Shown: positions 1-11,822, counted from the stretch's first letter. The stretch: 64,000 nucleotides of DNA from Phymorhynchus buccinoides (GCA_017654935.2 CM065706.1:15982559-16046558), one strand, 5' to 3'. Notes: generated by a model from the sequence alone, not told the origin. Translations and numbers: made by a program.

Positions 1-200
1 AAGAGAAATTGCGTCCAGGTGCCACAATTATAACAGACATTGACATTAAACATACAATAAAATACATTGAACGGTTATAATATCGCAAAGAAGATTAAAG
101 GTACAGAGCACACATGCATTAAAATATTTACAAGGTTAATAAAAACTCAGAAATAAAAACAATAGTTTTTTTAACAAACAATCATAATTTAAAATGCAAC
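1..200 (-). repeat. Possible LINE 3' tail
   Basis: The opening 'aaattgcgtccaggtgc' resembles 'aaattgcagccaggtgc' near 30515, which sits beside a LINE reverse-transcriptase fragment on the minus strand. The rest is A-rich without coding potential. This rests on one short similarity. Confidence 0.3.
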
Positions 201-379
201 AAAATGTATGATATATAATTGAACAAAGACCAAAATCACAGTCAGAAAAGTATTGCACCCATTCAGGGTACACTCTCTATTTCAACCCACTCCCCTCCCC
301 TCCCATACACTCACACTTTACTTATCCGCAAAGAAAGTAAGAAAATAAGCGGATGGGATAAGCTCATTCCTTTGTTACT

Positions 380-784
380 TACAGTCAAACCTCTTTTATA
401 AGACCCTCTGTCCCCCGTGGGGATACAGGAGAATCTTTTGTATATAGTTCCCCCACTTTCTGGAAGTTTTGTGCTTGTAGCTTACTCTAATCTGTCACTC
501 TTTGACTCTGCCTTTTCCCTTTGCTTACTGTCTACTATATTTCTGCCTTACCGGTTCTTTCTTTCTGCATGACGCATCTGTGCTCATAATTGACAGGAAA
601 TTGAGCGATCGAAGAAGAAGACACTGTTAAAAGACCTCATTTAACTTGAGACTTTTTTTTTTAACAGATTAATGTACCTTACTATATTTTATGTCTAAAA
701 CTGACCTATGTTATAAGACCCCTCCGATTTTAGACCAATTTATTCTGACTTTTTGGAAGTCTTACATATAGAGGTTTGACTGTA
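380..784. mobile_element. TA-flanked MITE (TACAGTCAAACCTC family)
   Basis: The stretch starts with TACAGTCAAACCTCTTTTAT and ends with the near-complement (GAGGTTTGACTGTA at 771-784), giving terminal inverted repeats of about 25 bp with TA at both ends, as in Tc1/mariner-type non-autonomous elements. The interior (about 415-560) holds an inverted copy of the 'agaacttccagaaggtgg' repeat, so it is a nested insertion. No transposase is present. Confidence 0.7.
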
Positions 785-1157
785 TTTGGGAATAAGCGCA
801 TGAAGTTTTCGCATCTAATGTGTGCACAGCCTTAAGGATTCTTGATTTCCCCCCATAAACCAATCTATTTGTTAATCTTGAAGGAGACCACTTAATAAAA
901 ATTAACAATATCTATGATGTTGAACTCTTTACACTACCAGAACAAAAATGCAGAGGGAGATCGATTTTACAAATTCCTGTGAATGAAGGTGACAATTCTG
1001 TTCATTCAAATGTGAAAGGCCTTTTCCTTGGATGACACCCTAACCTCCCCCGCACCCCTTGGGAGTAATTATATGGGGCCATAGGTGAGTAAGTAAAGTT
1101 GCTGACTCGAACCAATCAACTCAATATACTGATCACTTTACTAAAGAAACTTGACAC

Positions 1158-1988
1158 CAGCCACTGTGGCGCAGTGGTAACGTCACAGACTGGTGGCTGA
1201 GAGGTCTTGGGTTGGAATCACGTCAGAGGCGAGGTTTTTTTCGGTCCTGGACCGACTCCTACACAGAGTGAGTGGCTATGGGCTCAATGGGAAGACAAAC
1301 CATGCAGTCGAGCTTCATCCGCGTAATGGATGTGATTCTGACTATTGCTCTTATTTTATGACCAATACTGCAGGTGTCTGTAGTTCTCAGGCCTGGTTAA
1401 CGCTGGGACATCATGAAAGGAAGCGTCAAGTACAGCCCTGTCACATAGTCTCAGACTGATACGTAACTCCATAGCATCATCATAGTCATCCGCCTCATTT
1501 CCATCAATCATCAACAACAAAAATGTCTCAAATTATGTGGCTTTGCATGCCCTGCTCTCATACTCATAGTGACCTCGGTTTCGATTTCCAATGCAGTCTA
1601 AACCTTGATGCGTTTGGGTTAAAGTCATGGGGATCAGTATAACCTGGGCAGCTGTCTGTGGACGCTCATGGTGGCACCCTCAGAGGAGGACCTCACAACA
1701 AACAAACGTGACTAAAACAATAATGTCCTCAGTTGGGGGGGGGGGCTTAGTAGGTGGTGTCCTGCGTATGTTAGCTCAGAACAGGCTCCACTGAACTCCA
1801 CCGAAGTGACTCAGCAGCAGTGCAATGTCTCCTGTGTTGGTTGCCTGCTGACGGCCTAACATAGATTTGCTCCCCGTGGACTGCTGATTTCGGATTCTGT
1901 GATCTGACAAGCCAAGATGTGGCAGCGAGCTGGGATTCAGAATGAGCGACGTGGTAGCAATGCCTCTGTACATTCCAGAAGATGGGAC
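1158..1988 (+). mobile_element. Long tRNA-headed SINE-like element, full copy
   Basis: The left end carries a tRNA-like promoter: a box A-like 'tggcgcagtggtaacg' at about 1167 and a box B-like 'ggttggaatc' at about 1210. The roughly 830-bp sequence is repeated in inverted orientation at 54744-55561, from the tRNA-like head to the 'ccagaagatgggac' tail, and in two split pieces at 41480-41760 and 42967-43150. Together these define one interspersed family with set ends. It is long for a SINE, and I see no protein-coding capacity in it. Confidence 0.75.
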
Positions 1989-2699
1989 GGCAGCAAATGA
2001 AAAGAAGAAGAAAACTGTTGATTGTTCTATGCCAAAGTGTTAATAGCCTGAATTGAATTATTTTTAAAATGGGTGGACAATAAGCAATCGTCGGTTAGAG
2101 GATTTTAGTAAAGGAAACTGACAGTATCTTTTAAATATTCAGTAAAACAAGCAAATGAAGAAGAAGCAAACATAAAATTAGATGCATAAGAAACACTATA
2201 TCCTAGCTCATACACACTTAGACTGCACTAGTGGCAATATTTTCCAACTGAATGGCGATTGCTGATTGATCTTTACAGGCAGGGAGCAATCCACTGTTAG
2301 TGTTACCAATAAGTTAATACAAAACAACACTATGCAAAAACACAATCACTGACAGACATTTCGGCCATGTGGTGTGTTATTTTTAGATCATGAAGCTTCT
2401 ATCGTAACCCCTTCCATAACATTATTATGCAAATGCAGCTTTCATAGAACACAATCTGTTAGAGTCAAGTTCAGAATGATAAACTGTCAACTACAACCTT
2501 GTCAGATTACTTTTTGCTCTCTATACTTAGACCTTTCCAGTCCATATTTTAAATAATCACTTTTCGTTTCTTTTTTAAGTTCTTCTTGCATATGGCATCC
2601 TCCATCAACAATTTGATGATTATGACGCTTACGACGTGGGGGGTTTCCAACTAATCAGGAGACTGATTTATTTAATGATTTAGTTTAACTAGCGCAACG

Positions 2700-2760
2700 C
2701 CCCGTACTGGTAACGCCTAGTACAGGTAACGCCAAGTACTGGTAACGCTGAGTACCAGTC
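2700..2760 (+). repeat. Short tandem repeat (GTACTGGTAACGC)
   Basis: Four imperfect units of 'tactggtaacgcc' follow each other. This is a small minisatellite with no coding content. Confidence 0.55.
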
Positions 2761-2792
2761 CGCAAAATATTATATTTTAACTTTTGTGGCTG

Positions 2793-3395
2793 AAAACCCA
2801 ATTTTTAGACCCCTACCACTTTCAAGGCCTACCGATCTCCATGACCTTGACCTTGATCAGCATGCAATCATCAGAACAAACATATGCCAAAGTACCTACA
2901 TGCCAAGTTTGAAGTCCCTAAGACCAACGGTGTGGACGTTATAGCCCCTTAAAGATTTTTGGTTTTCAAGGTCATGACGGTGATAATTTATGCGCGGATG
3001 CCTTCTCTCATGGTGACACGCCACCACACAAAACTGGAAACGATTCGGTAAAGCAGTTCGGGAGATATGCGTGGGACAGTAAAACCCAATCATTAGACCC
3101 CTACCACTTTCAAGGCATACCGATCTCCCTGACCTTGATGTTGACCTTCATCGGTACGCCATTATCAGAACGGCCATAAGCGAAAGTACCTCCATGCCAA
3201 GTTTTATGACTCCAGGACCTGCGGTGTGGAAGTTATGGCCCCTTAACAATTTTGGGTTTTCAAGGTCATACACCAAGGTCAAGGTCAGAGCGGCGAAAAG
3301 TTTCATGCAGATGCCTTCCTCTCATAGGGACACACCACCACACAAAATTTGAAGTGATTCAGTCAAGCGGTTCGGGAGATCCTTAGGACAGACAG
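2793..3395. repeat. 'CAAGGTCA' interspersed repeat, two tandem copies
   Basis: Two direct copies of about 290 bp lie head to tail (about 2793-3079 and 3080-3395). Both contain 'agacccctaccactttcaag', a 'ccgatctcc' block, CAAGGTCA/TGACCTTG motifs and 'ttcgggagat'. Related sequence appears at 53240-53560 and 58197-58570. It is non-coding; the element class is unknown to me. Confidence 0.65.
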
Positions 3396-3529
3396 AAAAG
3401 AACAACAAACAAACAAAAAAAGAAAACAAACCTGAACGAAAACTTACTCCTTTGCGATCGTAGATTGGCAAAGGACAAAAACAGAAAAAAGAACTGAAAG
3501 CCAACTTAGTTTGGCCTTTCTGCATGTGG

Positions 3530-3625
3530 GGCATTTGTAAATACAAAGATTGTGGGAACAATACTGGAGGCAATGCCCGGAGGCAGTGCTAAACCAGTAA
3601 AGTCCTGATTTTTTAATAATACAGA
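3530..3625 (+). repeat. 'GGAGGCAATGCCCGGAGGC' repeat family, fragment
   Basis: This contains the conserved 'caatactggaggcaatgc', 'ccggaggcagtgc' and 'aaccagtaaagtcc' string. The same family appears near 17840-17960, 35010-35125 (inverted), 36372-36510 and 36640-36760, so it is an abundant short interspersed repeat. Confidence 0.65.
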
Positions 3626-3718
3626 TACGTGTAGTGTCATCCCCGTGTAATCTCCACCCCGATTTATCGGCAAATATGTAGATTTACACCCTCCTGCTCT
3701 ATTTCTTGGTTCTTTCCG

Positions 3719-3749
3719 TGGTTAGGGTTAGGGATAGGGTTAGGGTTAG
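3719..3749 (+). repeat. Interstitial TTAGGG tract
   Basis: About five units of TTAGGG, one changed to GGGATA, lie internally in the sequence. TTAGGG is the usual metazoan and mollusc telomere unit. Similar tracts form the arms of palindromes at 12393, 17339, 33186 and 62592. Confidence 0.8.
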
Positions 3750-4227
3750 ATGGGTACAGTTCGCATGCGAGAGGTAGATATTTAATGACAGGTACTTATT
3801 TATCATGACACCGGCCCCTACCCTACAACAAACATAGACCAGGATCATCTTGACATCTCTGGTTCTTCTTCTTCCCATTGATCGGCCTCCTTCATCAAGT
3901 TGAAGATTCTGCCGATGTTGGAGAAAAAGAAAAGAAAAACGATGGTCGTGCGCACAGCCAAGCCAAAGCAAGTTAGAAACAAATAATAAGTAATGAAATA
4001 GACATAAATTATCAGAAGAACTAAATGCACAAAAACACAAAAGAAACAAAAGAGGGTGCGGGGAGGAATGCAAATAAATAAAAGGTACAGTGTCCCTAGT
4101 CTGATGTGCCCAGCATTAGTGGAATGCCCAGCATGGTTTATCACACAACAAACAGTTCATGTCTTTAAAGAAATCATACTATACAAACGTGTCATATGTG
4201 TGATGTTAACACACACGCACGCACCGG

Positions 4228-4253
4228 CGCACACACACACACACACACACACA
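4228..4253 (+). repeat. (CA)n microsatellite
   Basis: An uninterrupted CA dinucleotide run of about 26 bp preceded by ACGC variants. Confidence 0.85.
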
Positions 4254-4719
4254 TTAAGTGTGTAAAAGTTTGTTTTCTGTGATTTTTTTACCTACCAATT
4301 TTCGTTACTTTTTTCCCTGTGATTTTTGTTCTCCTATATACAATCAATAACGTGACCTTTTTTTCCTACAATCAATAACATAATTTACTTCACAAATGAA
4401 AACATAACACAATTTACGATTTATATTCTTAATCGAGTTTCGCAAGAGAATTAAGAGAGTCACATTTTGAGTACTATTCTGGAGACCTGCTTTGATGTTT
4501 GGACAAGGATCAGTGCTTGGCATTTAATTCTAAAGAGAGATGTAAGACAAATAAAGGTCAGTTTCTTTCTAGAGGTTCCTCGTGTGGACCAGGGAGAATA
4601 TAAGGTGTTAAAAAGATAGGGGTGTGGGGTGTGTGTGTGCGCGCGCGCGCGGCGGCGGCGTTCTGCCAGAGATGGCCACTGTAGCTGCTGCAGCATGTCA
4701 CCAACACTTGACGTGTTCC

Positions 4720-5050
4720 TGTTGAGAAAAAACCTTGCTGCTATATGCGCTGGACTTTCTCAAGGTCCGTGATGAGTCTGCCGGTGTGTGGATCCCAAAC
4801 AGGGCTGGCACACTCTACAACAGGTCTCACCATGGCCTTGTACGCGAGCTCCTTGGTTGCTGTGGAGCACACCTTCAGGTTCCGTCTCCACTGGGGGTCT
4901 ATTCTGTTGGCCCTCGCGCAGACAGCCTCAACTATGTGATGTGGGCTCCCCAGGAGAGGTCGGTCTGCAGGGTGACCCCAAGGTATTTCACTGAGGACAC
5001 TCTTCTTCTTCATCAGCACCCAATATTCAAAATCATCATTAGTCAATCCA
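4720..5050 (-). pseudogene. Non-LTR retrotransposon RT fragment
   Basis: Minus-strand translation gives 'KELAYKAMVRPVVECASPVW' followed by 'DPHTGRLITDLEKVQR'. This is the signature of the region just after the reverse-transcriptase domain of jockey/RTE-like LINEs. An upstream piece matching 'TLQTDLSWG' lies in another frame, so at least one frameshift separates them. The fragment is short and broken. The family name cannot be fixed from this much sequence. Confidence 0.7.
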
Positions 5051-5266
5051 CGCTTGTTCCAAGTTTGAAGATTGTAAGTCCAACGATATGAAAGAAGAAT
5101 TTTTGGGTTTCAAGGTCAATACAGTATCATCAGTTTTAACATTTTCATGAGATGTTTTGTTTATAATTGAGAAACATTCTGTCAGATCTAAAGGAACATT
5201 AATTGAAACTGCGTTGTTAATATTTTGAGCTGCCTTTTTTTGCAGCTTGGTCTACCCGTTAATTTG

Positions 5267-5297
5267 CTGGTGTGTGTGTGTGTGTGTGTGTGTGTGT
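5267..5297 (+). repeat. (TG)n microsatellite
   Basis: A pure TG dinucleotide run of about 28 bp. Confidence 0.85.
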
Positions 5298-5629
5298 ACA
5301 CATAAATCTACACACCTTCTACACCTATATCCACACAATAAGTATTTTCATTTCCGGTTTAGGCTCGTGTGCAACATCCTGTTATTTCCCTAGTGTTCTG
5401 TAACTGTTCTGTGAAGTCAATTTTAATTTCGTTGTCTACGTCTAGTGTTGTTTATTGAGACTGCCGGGTTGATCCGTGAGTATGCAGCATGTTGTTTTAC
5501 TTTTTGTAAATTAAAATGAGATGTTCTATCGTGATGTGATAGCTTTTAAAATGAGTAACCACCCCCCCGAAGACGGAGTGTGGCTGCTCACGTGCCGTGG
5601 CGGGGTAAAACCAACGCATACATCATAGT

Positions 5630-6200
5630 GCGCCCTCATTTACTGATTTAGATTATTGTTCAACAGTCTGGAACCCCTACACCACAGAATCTATAAAGAA
5701 GATCGAGGCTGTACAGAGAGAAGAGCGGCTAGATCAAATGTGGTCCGGAAGAAGAAGATACGTCAACAACTGAGTTGAGTTGTTGACGTATTGTCAACTG
5801 CTGTGATTGTGATACCACCAGTAGCGTCACACTCACAGCCATGCTCTCCAAGCTCAAATGGGACTCTCTTGAAGCAAGAAGAACTAAACACACCAGACCA
5901 CCATGCTGTACAAAGTTTTAAATGGCCTCGTAGTCATCAAGATCAAAGCAGATCAATTTCTTCTCCCTGGCAACACCCGCACCAGATCAAATCATTCCTT
6001 GAAATGTAGACAAATCACAACATAAACACTTTCAAATACAGCTTCTTCCCCAGAACTATCCCAGTATGGAACTCTCTTCCATCCGCAGCAGCTGAGGCTC
6101 CCTCCTTGGTATCTTTCAAGAGGGAGCTCAACACCAACAGAACCATCAACTAGATGGATGGTGGTTGGGTTCAGAAAGAAGAAGAAGAAGAACAACTTGT
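5630..6200 (+). pseudogene. Non-LTR retrotransposon 3' ORF remnant
   Basis: Plus-strand translation gives 'DYCSTVWNPYTTESIKKIEA' and, after frameshifts, 'MLSKLKWDSLEARRTKH' and 'YSFFPRTIPVWNSLPSAA'. These are the conserved C-terminal motifs of LINE ORF2 proteins. Stops and frame changes make it a relic. It ends in an A/G-rich (AAG)n tail near 6178-6195. Confidence 0.75.
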
Positions 6201-6238
6201 CTTTCTAATCTCTGGGATCGATAGCTCTATTTTTTTCC

Positions 6239-6872
6239 GGTATTCGGGTCCTCAACTCCTGCTAATTGCCATCCGGATCCCGTCCATAAATCCAGAGAGA
6301 GAGAGAGAAAATAATAAATAAATAAATTAAACTATGACTATGACTAGTATGAGTATGACTATGAGAAAAAAGCATTCAAAGCACTGGGAAAACAAAAGTG
6401 AAATACTGACATAAAAAACCCTTCTTCTGTGTTCCCAGGCCATATATGCTGATATGGCCATAATGGGTAAGATATATGTCCGGTTTTCAGTTTTCACTGG
6501 TCTTCCTGCTGTGTACAGCCAACACATTCTGATTTCAGAGGAACTCAAAGGAGAAAAATTATTTGGATTTTTTTATTTTTAAAGGCAGGACAATGGGCCA
6601 ATAACTGAATAAGTCAGATAGTAGATAGAAAGCAAAGGGAAAAGGCAAAAGTTGAAGAGAGTGGCAGATTAGAAGAGGAAATTACAAGCATAGAACTTCC
6701 AGAAGGTGGGGGAACTACTTGTTACAAAATACCCCCCCCGGGCAAAACAAAACAAAAACAAACTAGGTCTATATTTTATGAAAGAATCGACATCCAGAAG
6801 GCACTAGGACAACTCCAATCGATATCCAGACGTTATCTGGACGGCAATTAGTAGGACCGGGTATTCTGCTTT
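6239..6872. mobile_element. Inverted-repeat element with nested repeat copy
   Basis: The left arm 'tattcgggtcctcaactcct' continues into 'gctaattgccatccgga', and its near-complement stands at about 6835-6872 ('tccgg/tctggacggcaattag', 'aggaccgggtattctg'). The interior carries a copy of the 'cccaggccata... aggtgggggaacta' family (about 6430-6760). No transposase is seen. Confidence 0.5.
6430..6760 (+). repeat. 'GTTCCCAGGCCATAATGGG' interspersed repeat copy
   Basis: This roughly 320-bp repeat has three recognisable blocks: 'gttttcagttttcactggt', 'ggaactcaaaggagaaaaat' and 'gaacttccagaaggtggggg'. Full-length relatives are at 18570-18850 and 43185-43505, with partial ones at 13010-13100, 21815-22005 (inverted), 29150-29260 (inverted) and 62200-62430. 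It is non-coding. Confidence 0.7.
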
Positions 6873-7235
6873 CACAATCAGTATTTTACCGGTATATATC
6901 GGTAATTGCGATCACTGTGTTTGTCATACTTAAAATATAAAAAAATTGTGTAATAAAACAAAAAACTATGACATGAATCAATACTCTAAATAGTTTGGAA
7001 GAAAATATTCAATCATCTTGTAATTAGGGTTTTCATGGCATTATAAGTACTTTGTTAACCCTTTTACCGCCAAAGTCGCATTTTAGCACCACAGTGATTT
7101 AACACCTATGTCACTAAAAGGCATCACATTGGGGTCTATTATCCAAAGACCCTATTGTCTTAGTTTTGGGAAGTAAGAATAGACCAAGGTATTAACAATA
7201 TGAAGAAAAAGCATAGACCTTACTGGATGTCACTA

Positions 7236-8270
7236 ATTCAATTCAATTCAATTGAATTCAATACAACTTTATTCATCCTTGTGTGGAAATTAAATTGTGC
7301 GATCACAGGCTCGATAGACAATACTAAAAACATTCAGATTACATAAATCGAAACACCACAGTTAAGACAATAAAATGCATATATAACATCATCAAGGAAT
7401 TAAATAAAAGAGGGAGAGAATTTGATTAGAATTATGTGAAAAACGTGAAGAACGTACACTCATATAAAAACTACTAATATTTACCTAAAATAGATTAACC
7501 AATTAAAATTAATATTAAGATTACAAGGCCATGCCAGGGCTGTCACCACGTTAAACTTCACCACAAATTAATAAACAATATAAATCAATTAATATAATAT
7601 ATACATAAGTATCACAAATTAAAAACAACAGCAGCAACAAAGCATAGCACCGAAGTCGGTTTATACCACACACACACACACGCACACACACACGCACGCG
7701 CGCACGCGCGCGCGCGCGCGCACACCCACCCAATGACACGCTAAGACAGCTGGCCTACATTCGAATTATACAGACGGATGGCAGAGGGAATGAAAGAGTT
7801 TAAGTGCCTTGATGTTCTTGCACGTGGGGCTCGCAGTCTGTCGCTTCTGTCCGATCGTCTGCTGTCAATGTCGTCATGTAAGGGGTGTGTCTCGTCGGTC
7901 ATGATCGTCCTCAGTTTGTCAGTCGGTTTTCTATTGTACATGTCGTCAAAGGGTTTTTGTTTTTTGCCCACCACCCCACCCGCTTTCTTTATAACTTTAT
8001 CTAGTCGACCTTTGTCTTGTTTTGAAATGTTCCCTCCCCAACACACAGCACCAAAGGATAAAACACTACAGATCACAGAATAATAAAACATTTGAAGGAT
8101 TTCAGTACGGACGTTAAAAGATCTCATTTTACGAAGACAGTACATACGACTGTTGAGTTTTCTTAAAAGAGCGCTAGAATGTTCACACCAAGAGAGGTTT
8201 TTATCTATAGTCACACCAAGATATTTGTAGGTATCAACCTGTTCAACAATTTCATTTTTTATCGTAATAG
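7236..8270 (-). pseudogene. LINE 3' part (RT C-terminal region), minus strand
   Basis: The minus-strand frame 8214-7741 encodes 157 aa starting 'MTIDKNLSWCEHSSALLRKL' and running through 'YSVICSVLSFGAVCWGG' to 'SFIPSAIRLYNS'. This is the C-terminal end of a Rex1/jockey-like LINE protein. The 3' end is marked by a TTCAA repeat tail at about 7236-7260, and a CA/CG microsatellite lies at 7669-7725. The reverse-transcriptase core and endonuclease are missing, so it is 5'-truncated. It abuts the opposite-strand LINE that starts near 8284. Confidence 0.75.
7669..7725 (+). repeat. Mixed (CA)n/(CG)n microsatellite
   Basis: A CA run grades into alternating CGCG, a purine-pyrimidine alternation with Z-DNA potential. 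Confidence 0.75.
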
Positions 8271-8283
8271 TAATATTAAGAAA

Positions 8284-10181
8284 AAAGGTAAAAAAGAAAG
8301 AAAGATTATATAGAAAATATTTAGAGAATGGGAAATTAAAAGCTGGTAAACGATATAGGAACTATATAGAAGTAAGAAATCATTGCTGTAAAAAACTGAG
8401 GAGTGAAACAAAAGGAACATGAAAAAGAAATAGCTAAAAACTGTAAGCTAAATCCAAAGATGTTTTGGAAATATATAAATTCAAAACTCAAACTGTGTTC
8501 TGGGGTTAGCTCTCTGAAGGATAAGCAAGATAATATTGTTACTGATGATCAGGGCAAAGCTAATGTCTTGAACAAGTTCTTTGCTAGCGTGTTTGCAAAG
8601 GAAAATACAGACAACTTACCACAAACTGCTAATGAGGCCCCTGCAGACATTGTTATAACAGTAGAAGCGGTGAAAAATAAACTGAAAAACTTGGATGTGA
8701 ACAAGGCTCAGGGTCCAGACAAGATCCCAGCCAGAGTGCTCAAAGAGTTACATCAGGAACTAGCGATTCCTTTAGCAATTTTATATAATAAAAGTTTAGA
8801 ATCTGGGGAACTCCCTTCAGATTGGAAAACAGCCGAGGTCATTGCAATCTTCAAAAAGGGTACAAGAACTGACCCAGGTAACTATAGACCAGTGAGCCTG
8901 ACGTGCATATTATGTAAGATTTTAGAACAGTTTGTACGGGACGCTGTTGTTAAACATATGGTAGATTTTAATCTGTTCACAGAATGTCAACATGGGTTCA
9001 GGACAGGGCGTTCTTGTATGACCCAGTTGTTAGATGTGATGGACGATTTTACACAACTTATAGAGGACAAAGAGGCATTTGATGTCATTTACTTAGATTT
9101 TAGAAAGGCCTTTGATTCTGTGCCGCACGAAAGGCTGCTTCTTAAACTGGAAGCTTACGGGATAACAGGAAACATATTAACGTGGGTTAAAAACTTTCTG
9201 AAAGGAAGATCTCAAAGAGTGCGGGTGGGAACAAAACAGTCTTCAAGTACTAATGTTTTAAGTGGTATTCCCCAGGGTAGCATCCTGGGCCCAGTACTTT
9301 TTACAGTTTTTATAAATGATCTCCCAGAAGACATACAAAGTGCATGCAAGATATTTGCAGATGATACTAAAGTGTATAATCGTTCCCAAAATTCAGATGT
9401 ACTGCAAAATGATATTAACAGACTCATAGAAATAGAATGGTCAGAGAAGTGGAATCTATATTTTAACGCAGGAAAATGCAAGGTTATGCACGCGGGGTAC
9501 AATAATCCAAATAAAGGATATGAAATTACTCACGGCTCATCTAAGCATGTTTTAGATACTTGTAGTACAGAGGAGAAGGATCTAGGGGTTATATACCCAA
9601 AACTCTAATTTGATAAGCACATCACAACAGCGATAAATAAAGCCAGTAAGATGCTGGGCTTGATCAGAAGGAGTTTAAAAAACTTAAATAAAGAGGTGTT
9701 CATAAATCTTTACAAATGTTTAATACGGCCTCATCTTGAGTATGGAAACATAATTTGGAATCCCTTTCTTAAACGACAGTCCAGTGCAATTGAGAGGGTA
9801 CAGAGGAGAGCAACCAAACTGATAAAATCCATAAAAAAATTTGGAATATGAGGACAGGCTACGTAAATTAGATTTGCCATCTTTGAAATACAGAAGACTA
9901 AGGGGAGATTTGATAAATGTTTGCAAGATTTTTCAAGGCACTGACAATACTAACAAAGGCTTGTTTCACTTGTCTAATGAAATAAGAACCCGTAATAGCG
10001 AACTTAAAAATCCTAACCAGGTACAGCAGAACTAACATTATAAAAAACTTTTTCTAACAGAGTCACCCAATATTGGAACAACCTCCCTGCACATACTAAA
10101 CTGACCTCAAATACTAACAAATTCAAAAACCTCCTAGACAGTGATCCAAAAATTGCCCTGTTAAAGTATGTTCATGATTAG
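8284..10181 (+). pseudogene. CR1/jockey-like LINE, 5'-truncated, with RT domain
   Basis: An open frame at 8403-9608 encodes a reverse transcriptase with the family motifs in order: 'NYRPVSLT', 'HGFRTGRS', 'YLDFRKAFDSVPHE', 'SGIPQGSILGPVLF' and the catalytic 'FADDTK' block. After an in-frame TAA (9606-9608) the same protein continues in frame ('FDKHITTAINKASKML'). It then shifts frame near 9843 and ends at a stop at 10179-10181 with the usual C-terminal region. No endonuclease domain is present upstream, so the copy is 5'-truncated. The nonsense and frameshift changes show that it is inactive. The long intact RT frame suggests a fairly recent insertion. The jockey/CR1 placement is by motif only. 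Confidence 0.85.
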
Positions 10182-10468
10182 TGCATCAATATGGATGCTA
10201 AAAACCGCCACAGCAATTGCCAAACTCTAACCAAAAGGAAGGACGCATTGAGAGGCTGCGAGGCCTGGTCGTCCTAATACCTGACCTGGTATTGCACCAT
10301 AATATTTACGGGGGAAAGGTCAAATTACGGTAATTACGGCTACGGAGAAAAAAAAAGGGAAAATAAAATCCTAAGTATAGAAAAAATCACTTTTGAAACG
10401 ATGCGGTGAAATGTTATTTCCGTTTCTGTTTCAAAATGGCGTCCAAGTGAGTGCATTCCGAAGCTTCT

Positions 10469-11229
10469 ATTGGGAGCCGTTTGCACAAAACCCTAGATAA
10501 GAGATATCAACAGTTTCAAAACTCTTGCTAAGAGATAACAACAGTTTTAAAACCCTAGATAGTAGATAAGAGATATCAACAGTTTCAAAACTATAGATAA
10601 GAGATATCAACAGTTTCAAAACCATAGATAAGAGATATCAACTGTTTCAAAACACTAAGAGTAAGAGATATCGACAGTTTGTCGCCTGCGACACCCTCCA
10701 CCCCAGTCTGTTATCAAATGTGAATACCATCAGAAAACGCGCTACCTACCATCACACGACTGAAACAGAAAGGCCGATGTCTAATAAAACAAGAACAATA
10801 TCATTTTTCCAGCCTTCGCGTCGAATATTTGCAAAAAGCTTGTCATAAAATGTTCGCTTGTGCAGTTTGGAGCAGACGATACCTTGGCCCAATATGCAAA
10901 TGAACTTTCACTTTTGCCCCTTCCGAAACTTCTATTAATATCGTCCAATGAAAATTGTCGTCGATCCTCTGGTGAGACTGTTTCTGTCTGCCTTTCGATC
11001 TGTGTTTGTCTCTGCATAGTCTTCTTCTTCTTCTTCCAGTTGGGGATGTTTCACGGTAGAAACTGTTGATATCTCTTAGTCAGTGTTTTAAACTGTTGAT
11101 ATCGCTTAGTGAGGGTTTGAAACTGTTGATATCTCTTATCTAGGGTTTTAAAACTGTTGATATCTCTTAGCAAGTGTTTTGAAACTGTTGATATCTCTTA
11201 TCTAGGGTTTTGTGCAAACGGCTCCCCAT
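10469..11229. mobile_element. Foldback-like element with 8-bp TSD
   Basis: The element is bounded by a perfect direct repeat AAGCTTCT (10461-10468 and 11230-11237). Its ends are inverted ('gggagccgtttgcacaaaac' on the left, the complement on the right). Both arms are built from tandem units of about 36 bp containing 'agagatatcaacagttt', about five units on each side. The loop (about 10690-11055) has no convincing coding sequence. Inverted arms made of short direct repeats are the hallmark of Foldback/Galileo-type elements. The assignment is structural only. Confidence 0.8.
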
Positions 11230-11822
11230 AAGCTTCTGTATCTTCTGGTCAAAAAATTCAAAAGAAAAGACATCAAAAGTCACTTAAATGGCACAGAAAT
11301 TCCTGGAAAGTGACCTAAAAATTCCAGGAATAGTCATTCAGCACTAGGTGACGAGCATGTGTTCTGTGTCTACTGCTCGACGAACATTTAGTATTGCACA
11401 CTCAAGTCAGTACGATAATTGTCGATATCGACGTTCATTGGTCACACGTTGGATTGCATTTTTGGGGTCAAAATTACGTGGTTTAAAAAAAAAAAAATTA
11501 CAACTTGGCAAAATAGGGGTAAACAGGTCTGAAAAACACTCAAACAGACATTCATATATAAAACATGCACAAACACGTACACACGCATGTTAGCATGCAC
11601 GAACACAGTAACTAACAGTAACACACACACACACCATTCACTAAAATTTAGCTGTTACTTTTTTTTCCTGCTAGTGCTACCTTTTTTCTGTTACTTTTTT
11701 TCTCTACAATCCATGTAAATTACTTCTGAAAGAAGGCGGATAATAAATCAGTGAATGGTATCCCCAGAATTAATTTAATCTCCAGATAATTTGTCACATT
11801 TTGTGGCTGTGATGTTTTCAAA

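Noticed and set aside
1158..1230. A functional tRNA gene.
   Set aside because: Only A- and B-box-like segments are present, no cloverleaf can be drawn, and the sequence is part of an interspersed family.
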